Source: Limnomonas spitsbergensis (lineage: Eukaryota > Chlorophyta > Chlorophyceae > Chlamydomonadales). From it: a stretch of 64,000 nt of DNA. Positions 58,601 through 64,000 of this stretch are shown here, in pieces. Position 1 is the first letter of the stretch; the number at the start of each line of letters is the position of its first letter. Position numbers and translations under genes: made by a program. The notes under the pieces were generated by a model. The model searched no databases. It was not told the DNA's origin and worked only from the letters and a program-made list of their open reading frames with translations. The stretch spans positions 2,542,001-2,606,000 of the forward strand of contig JAYJMM010000102.1 of NCBI GenBank assembly GCA_037349105.1. The letters are read 5' to 3'.

Positions 58601-60804
58601 GGCTCAAAGGCGACCACACAAGTTGTCTCGAATGTGCAGATCGCTTGGGGGCTTCTACTGTCGGATGCCCCCGTGATATAGCTGAACTGTAGTTGCATTG
58701 CCGTAAAATTAACAGTAAAACAGTCTCATTGCGCCTTCACAAATTTGTCTAAGGGAGCATTGCATCACAGCGCCATCGCACATGCAGTTGTCCTGTGCAT
58801 GGCAGTTACAGGTATATCAGCGTGGCACGTGCAGGTGTGTCGCGCATGACACATGCAGGTTTGCTTTGCATAGCTGCATGGTATTGACAGTTGCGTCACA
58901 CATGGTATTCACAGGTGCCATGCATGGCACATGTACGAGTACCATGCATGGCGCAGCTAGATGTGGTACGCATGGCATTCACCGATGCGCCGTGCATGGC
59001 ATTCACGTGTCACAGGTGTATCCGCATGGCGCATGCAGGTGCGTCACGCATGGTGCATGCAGGTCTGCCTCGCATGGCACCTCCGTCCACACCTGCCCCA
59101 AGGGTCCTTGGCAAGCTGTGCAGCCAGCTTCCGTTCTGCGTCGGAGGCTGAGGTAACCGTTCCGTCGCGGTTGTGAAGCACTGCTGCCTTCGACAGTGCA
59201 GGCTCGTCATCATCGGACGACGAATCGCTGTCGCTATCGCTTTCATACCCTGAGTCCTAGCGGGGACCGCAGAGCAAGGGGGGCATGGCTGTGAGGGCTT
59301 GAGCAATTGAGGGTTTAAGGATATTGGCTGGATTAAAGAGCATAGGGGGGCGTGATCGCTTGTGATTGTTTTAGCGGTTCAGAATAATTGGCTGGATTGC
59401 AGAGTACAGGGAGGGGGGGCGAGGCTGTGAGCTCACTCACAGCAGCGGTGGCAGCGGTGACAGCGGTCACTGCACAAGCATCATAGACCTTCCGTATACA
59501 CATGAATCTGGCCCGAGCTAGGGTAGGCGGTGAGGCTAAACGGCACAGGGTAGCAGGGAGGTCAGCTACCGGTATGAGAGCTGTCAAGCTATGAGATGAA
59601 CAACGACATGGAACTGGCCAGAGCCAGCATACCAGTACGCAAGGGCAAGCGAAGCAACTATTGTGCGGGATCTGTATGAGGTACTGATCACCCTATCACC
59701 CTATGCCTTGCATGGCTAATCAGCGTCTCCTGCATGCGGGAGCATTTGACATTAGATTACGGTATACCAAGACTCTGGAAGGTGGTGGATGAAAAGGAGG
59801 CACAGGATTCTCTGCGATAAAACCTGAGAGGGAAGCCTGGGTAGCATTGAGGACCGCGGTGGAAGATGCCATGCAAGATGGGGGCTGAGTGTGGGGGGAC
59901 GTGCATGACCGCCACCGAGTGTGTACGTGGTGGGTGACGGGCAGAGTGAAGAGTCAGAGGCTGTGCATGGTGGTGGCTGAGTGTGGTGTTGAGTTGTATA
60001 GGGTTTTGCAATGCCACTCAGGACATCTGTCCCCTGCGACTCACTACCTGCTCGTGCTTCACGTTCTTCACAGCCGAATTGTAGGCCACCTCCCAATACT
60101 TGACCTGCCAATCCCACGAGGGGCCTGCATTAACGCCGACCTGCGCAGCAGCCAGAATTTGTTCAGGTTGATTAGGTTATATTTCAGCTATAATCTGCGT
60201 CTGATGGGGCCTGTTGCAGCAAGTCCTGCCCCACGGCCTTCAGCCGGTAACGCTTTGGTCCCAATCCCATGACGGTCCTGTGTCCATGCTGACCAGCGTG
60301 GCAGCCAGTGTCTCTCGAGGGATCGTTAAGCGAAAATTCAGCTACATCATGTCTTACAGACGAGAGGCCCAGGTACAACAAGCCCTGCAACGTGGGCATG
60401 TCATGGTTTGGTTTGGTCCCAGTCCCAAGAGGGGCCCGTTCAAGCTAAGCTGCGCAGGAGCACGGGGATCCAGGGGCATTTGTACTAGTTGTCGCTGCCG
60501 CGTCTGCACAGCCACCTAATGGCCTTTTTTCGAAAGGGCACGGCAGGGCAGTGTCGGCGGGCACCGGGCATCGGTCTGCCAACGCTGCTTGCAACAACCC
60601 GTGCGATAGCTGCTGCCCTCTGCCTCTCACCCCGAGCGTATCCTCCTTCTTTTTGACCTCGATGGCGTCCTTTATGCCGTCCTTATTGCTACCCAGGCCT
60701 TGGCCCTTCTCCCAGCCCATCTTCTCGAGCATCCGTTGCCCATAGCCGCCGAAGCCGCTTGCCTTGTGCACTTTACCGTTTACGTATCCTACTGGAAGCT
60801 TCAT
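55608..60804 (-). CDS. G-patch domain protein (GPATCH4/PINX1-like)
   Basis: Complete model of seven exons with GT-AG introns and consistent phases: 60804-60631, 60140-60048, 59256-59093, 58466-58154, 57724-57469, 56744-56338, 55778-55608; about 525 residues. Residues 17-62 form a G-patch (GFGGYGQRMLEKMGWEKGQG, LGSNKDGIKDAIEVKKKEDT), followed by WDWQVKYWEVAYNSAVKNV, matching the post-G-patch region of GPATCH4-type proteins. Next come an acidic Ser/Asp tract (SDSDSDSSSDDD), a short WGGRGG motif, a block with GKRGLGKSEKLKIAGGKWEG, Lys-rich nucleolar-type stretches (KTKRKKKKVKD, KRKKKDLKE) and a C-terminal helix (APKARLKLKLLLQQL). G-patch proteins activate DEAH helicases; this class is nucleolar and linked to rRNA processing. 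The divergent neighbour starts 413 bases away. Whether it is closer to GPATCH4 or PINX1 is unsettled. Confidence 0.93.
55790..55940 (-). repeat. Dispersed short repeat copy, intronic
   Basis: Contains gtgtgccagaccaccattgg, gggacaaccactgggcgaat and cggcctacagctggtgg. It lies just upstream of the last G-patch gene exon, in reverse orientation. Confidence 0.65.
57960..58130. repeat. 38-bp tandem repeat, four copies
   Basis: The unit ggggggtcatcatacaggga plus ccgttacagagctaccat occurs four times nearly identically, in an intron of the G-patch gene just 3' of the 58154 donor. Confidence 0.9.
58780..59085. repeat. Imperfect catggca / gtgcaggt repeat
   Basis: Irregular 18-35 base units (catggcacatgcaggtgtgt and relatives) fill a G-patch gene intron. 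Frames through it are repeat artefacts. Confidence 0.65.
60175..60310 (+). repeat. Dispersed short repeat copy, intronic
   Basis: Contains tttcagctataatctgcg, gcagcaagtcctgccccacg, gccttcagccggtaacg and tttggtcccaatcccatga. It lies in the first intron of the G-patch gene. Confidence 0.6.
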
Positions 60805-61217
60805 GGAGAACAAGAAAGAAGAAGCCCTGGCGTGGCTTGAAGAGTGTGATATGCAGGGTTGGCCAGGTCTCACCTGTCTGATGTCTGGCACCAGTACCAA
60901 CCGAGCGAAAGTGTGACAACCCGGCAGGCCCAGAGGTAGTCCGCGCGGGGGGAGTGTCACAAAGCCACTATCAAACCTATAGCCCTCCCAAGACAACGCA
61001 GCCTGACAAACAGCGCGCGAAACTTAACGTATCAAGTTTGCAGCCGCAGCAGAGACAAACCACGTGAACCGATCGACCCATTGGCTCCCCCCCAGCCACG
61101 AACCGCTGACCACAGCCACGCAACTACCCGTGTGGTTGAAACTGTCGTGGGCGCACCAACCAAGGAAGCAAAAATTCCACAGGCTCTGTCCGTTCCCTCT
61201 GAGACACCTTTCCAGTG
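60805..61217. promoter_or_regulatory. Divergent promoter region, about 413 bp
   Basis: The region separates the start codons of the G-patch gene (minus, 60804) and the mitochondrial-type gene (plus, 61218). A G-box CACGTG lies at 61061-61066. No TATA-like element is obvious. Shared bidirectional control is inferred from spacing only. Confidence 0.4.
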
Positions 61218-64000
61218 ATGTCTAGGAGCAGCGTGCTCTCCCTGCTAAGATCTTTACCGCTGCACCTCAGCCGCTCTGCCCAGCCCGGCCCCGCCACCCG
61301 GGGCCTGGCGCCGGGACTCCAACAGGCGCTCTGGCCACTAATGAGGCACCCCGGCACGGACTGGCTGGCAGCATGCAGTTTTTCTTCTATCCCTGGGCTT
61401 CCACAAGCATCATGCGGCCACGCTGGACCGTTCCGTCCGAATACCCTGGTGGGCGCATGGCGTGTCAGTTAGAGCTGTCAGAGCACTGCGCTGCCGCTGG
61501 GGATATGCATTGCTAGATGTTTCAAGCGTCAGTGCAAAACCCTATAACCTAAAACAGAGTCCACATGGGTAACCAGCTGCAGGCTGGTCATGCTTCTTTA
61601 TGGGTGTACGAAAGGCATGCACCCCCAATGCTGCATGGATTGTGTGTTACTTTGATTAGCAGGCAGGTAGTAGGCATTCATCCCAGTGCTGCATTCTGGG
61701 GAGATGCTATGTCGCAAGTACTTTTACACGAGCCCTTGCCACTGTAGGCTCGAAGGTATAGGTAGCACGCACCTTGTGGCATTTCATGTGATTGGGGATT
61801 TAGCCCTCAAGCTGATACTTTCCCATGTACTCCCATGCAACCCCATACAACTCTGTGCCTCTCTTCAGTCCCCCATGCAGGCACCCATGCGGCCAGCTGA
61901 GATCCATCTTGCCCTTGCTCTTGCGATTCAGGCCTCCATGCACAATTCTCCCATGCGGCCAGCTTATGTCCATCCCCTCCTTGCTTTGATGTAGGCCTCT
62001 ATGTGGCCTTCTTCAATGTGGCCAGCAGAAGTCCATCATCCCCTTGCTCTGCCCATGAAGGCCTCCATGCAAACTCCTTCCATGGGGCTGACTGAAGTCC
62101 ATGACCTCATTGCCCTTGCGATGGTGGCCTCCATGCAAACTCCTTCCATGGGGCCAGCTGAAGTCCAACCCCTCCTTGCTCTGCCGATGTAGGCCTCCAT
62201 GCAAACTCTTCTCATGATGCCAGCTGAAGTCCATCCCCTCCTTGCTCTGCCGATGTAGGCCTCCATGCAAACTCGTCTCATGAAGCCAGCTGAAGTCCAT
62301 CCCCTCCCTGCCCTGCCGATGTAGGCCTCCATGCAAACTCGTCTCATGAAGCCAGCTGAAGTCCATCCCCTCCTTGCCCGCCGATGTAGGCCTCCATGCA
62401 AACTCCTCTCATGGGGCCAGCTGAAGTCCATCCCCTCCTTGCCCGCTGATGTAGGCCTCCATGCAAACTCTTCTCACGGGGCCAGCTGAAGTCCATCCCC
62501 TCCTTGCTCTGCTGATGTAGGCCTCCATGCAGGGGGACAGTGCTGTCTCCATGCCCTGTGGGGCTCTCGAAGGGTGCCCAACAACGCACAGCCAGAGCAG
62601 TTCTTTCAGCACTCAATCCCAGGTAAGGAACGTGTAACCCAGGAGCATCAAACAGCAATACATGAGGATAAGTGTACGCATGTACTGATGCAAGAAGGGA
62701 GGAAAAGCTACCAGGACTACTTTTGTGGAGGTATGGAGGAATTCAGGGATCCATTTCTGTCCACATTCTATTAGTCCACAAATATTGACTACTGGTACTG
62801 GATGGGTCTTGAAACAGCAGGTGGCACGCGAAGCAAGCTTGATTTGTGTGGCACAACAGAGCGCTATGCTCCCTTGTCCCCTCATCTTTGGAGGGCGCCC
62901 CCCCCCTCCAATCCTGTTATACAGCACCCCGTCACATGCCCCGCTCGATGCTTGGCATTAAATGCCTGCGAAGCCTTCCTGTAGGACTCCACGACGCTTA
63001 GCATGCGAATGAGCCGTTCTTGCACGAAGGGAGTCTTGATGCCTAAGCGAGTGAAGTTTTCCAAGCTTTCACAGTCCAGCAGAGCATAACATTTGATGCA
63101 TGGGACCTGTAAGTGAGTGATGCTTGTTGACACATTTTGTATGCAATGAACCCCTGCAGGACTCCATGATGCATCTGGCAAACGCGCTGGCCATGCCCGC
63201 TGCAAGCCTCACATATGAGCGCGACGCGATCAAGCTGCCACAGCCACTGGACAACAAGATGGGGCGTCTCCTGCTAACGGTGCTAGGCTTCTACAGCCAC
63301 CAAAGCCAATTGCTACATGGTGAGCCTGGGGATGACGAGCTTCGGGTTTTGAAGTGAGGGGCTTGAACCAATGGGCTGGTTTTATGATCTGTGCGAGCTG
63401 CTTTATGGCGCTTCGATCATCAATCTGGGCAGCTGGGCTCAAAAGCTTTAAGGCCATGTGGAAGGAGAATCTTCTCCTGATGGTGTGGAAGGGGTCTGCA
63501 GCAGTCTTTCCCGGTGCCCGCTTAATGGGGCAAAAGATTCTTCATCCTCAATGTGCCCCACACCAACGCTTGACGATGTCATTTAGAGGGTCAAGGAACC
63601 TTAAATACCGGTATTTGCCACGCCAACATTTTAGGGTCCAGGGCGAACAGGGCGCGCTAGCAGCGCAAAGATGGAAATACAAAATTGGCCTGTTGGTTAG
63701 TCACCTGTCTCTGCAATTCTGGAGGAAAACAGGAAGTGGTATTCATTGACAGACTGTGTGTGTGTTCCTCCCTTCAGGCGGGCAGGAGCTGTACCAGGCC
63801 ATTAAAGAGCAGTGCGATGACGGTGCCCTGGTGGAAGGTGAGGTCAGAGAGTAAGAAGCTGTTTACAAGAGGTGAGGATACTAGCGTGCAGATCATTGCT
63901 GTCATGTTTTAGAGAGGGGCCTGTACACCTGGCTGTTGGTCGACTCTTTCAGGTGCCTCACAGAGAGAAATATTCAGGGGGCAGTCTACGTGCGGGGGTG
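61218..64000 (+). CDS. Probable mitochondrial complex III chaperone (Cbp3/UQCC1-like), partial
   Basis: Exon 1 (61218-61448) encodes 77 residues beginning MSRSSVLSLLRSLPLHLSRS, rich in Arg, Leu and Ser without acids, typical of a mitochondrial presequence; the donor is GT in phase 0. Later exons are 63160-63319 (phase 0, DSMMHLANALAMPAA ... LDNKMGRLLLTVLGFYSHQS), 63778-63837 (GQELYQAIKEQCDDGALVE) and one starting at 63953 or 63964 that runs off the window. The segment LLLTVLGFYSHQSQLLHG, then GQELYQAIKEQ, resembles the FYS-x-[ED]SQ-...-GA-x-x-[IL]Y motif of the ubiquinol-cytochrome c chaperone family, which assists cytochrome b synthesis and assembly. Whether exon 1 and the later exons are one gene is inferred from orientation, phase and location. 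The first intron holds a 66-bp minisatellite. Confidence 0.5.
61860..62545. repeat. 66-bp minisatellite, about nine copies
   Basis: The unit cctccatgcaaactccttcc, then atggggccagctgaagtcca, tcccctccttgctctgccga and tgtagg recurs every 66 bases from about 62062, with more diverged units before that. Being a multiple of 3, it stays open on the minus strand as a 22-residue repeat (MDFSWLHETSLHGGLHRQ). It lies in the presumed first intron of the mitochondrial-type gene, so I treat it as non-coding. Confidence 0.9.
62955..63107 (-). CDS. Candidate exon, antisense to the mitochondrial-type gene
   Basis: After an acceptor-like cacttacag, the minus strand reads VPCIKCYALLDCESLENFT, RLGIKTPFVQERLIRMLSVV and ESYRKASQAFNAKH, clearly more protein-like than the plus-strand frames over the same DNA. 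A related short segment (ALMDCKNFTKL) is found on the minus strand at about 6880-6916. No family is recognised; it may be a transposon fragment within an intron. Confidence 0.35.

Noticed and set aside
62013..62658. MDFSWLHETSLHGGLHRQ repeat protein on the minus strand
   Set aside because: Its 22-residue period equals the 66-bp minisatellite unit, and it lies within an apparent intron of the plus-strand gene.

Overview
The window looks like nuclear DNA of an intron-rich eukaryote, most likely a green alga or relative. The lineage is inferred from the mix of genes: a plant-type bZIP factor with a G-box-like basic region, a mitochondrial aconitase, armadillo and G-patch proteins, and very repeat-rich, roughly 50% GC introns. 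No bacterial-style operons, rRNA or recognisable tRNA genes were seen. Gene models were assembled by hand from reading frame, GT/GC...AG boundaries and matching intron phase. The species cannot be named from this alone.

Layout. (1) 0-7.7 kb is repeat-dominated: a 5.5 kb inverted duplication (about 1863-7424) encloses a 66-67 bp minisatellite and a small unidentified ORF, and its left arm carries an exon-like segment. (2) 7.8-9.75 kb (+) holds the last five exons of a coiled-coil-like gene. (3) 11.99-13.96 kb (-) is a 646-residue uninterrupted armadillo-repeat frame. (4) 15.78-16.71 kb (+) is a compact three-exon bZIP transcription factor. (5) 17.7-21 kb contains remnants of a dispersed protein-coding repeat family and an element with terminal inverted repeats. 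(6) 22.3-31.38 kb (-) is mitochondrial aconitase in at least 18 exons. (7) 32.7-34.1 kb holds more transposon-like remnants. (8) 37.5-42.2 kb and 47.2-52.3 kb (both -) are two paralogous genes of an unrecognised family with a degenerate EF-hand region, a basic helix containing LLKAYRRRV or a close variant, and a long disordered tail. A 12-bp array of about 0.95 kb lies between them and a 35-bp array lies inside the second. (9) 55.6-60.8 kb (-) is a complete seven-exon G-patch protein of the nucleolar GPATCH4/PINX1 type. (10) 61.2 kb to the end (+), divergent from it across about 413 bp, is the 5' part of a probable mitochondrial protein resembling the ubiquinol-cytochrome c chaperone (Cbp3/UQCC1) family.

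Functionally these are ordinary housekeeping genes (TCA cycle, probable complex III assembly, probable ribosome biogenesis, transcription) in a matrix of minisatellites and a short dispersed repeat present in at least 15 copies. The least explained items are the paralogous EF-hand-like gene pair, the intronic inverted duplication that copies an exon, a perfect 32-bp-arm palindrome, a strong excess of the palindrome TACCGGTA, and one aconitase intron with no canonical boundary at the conserved position.
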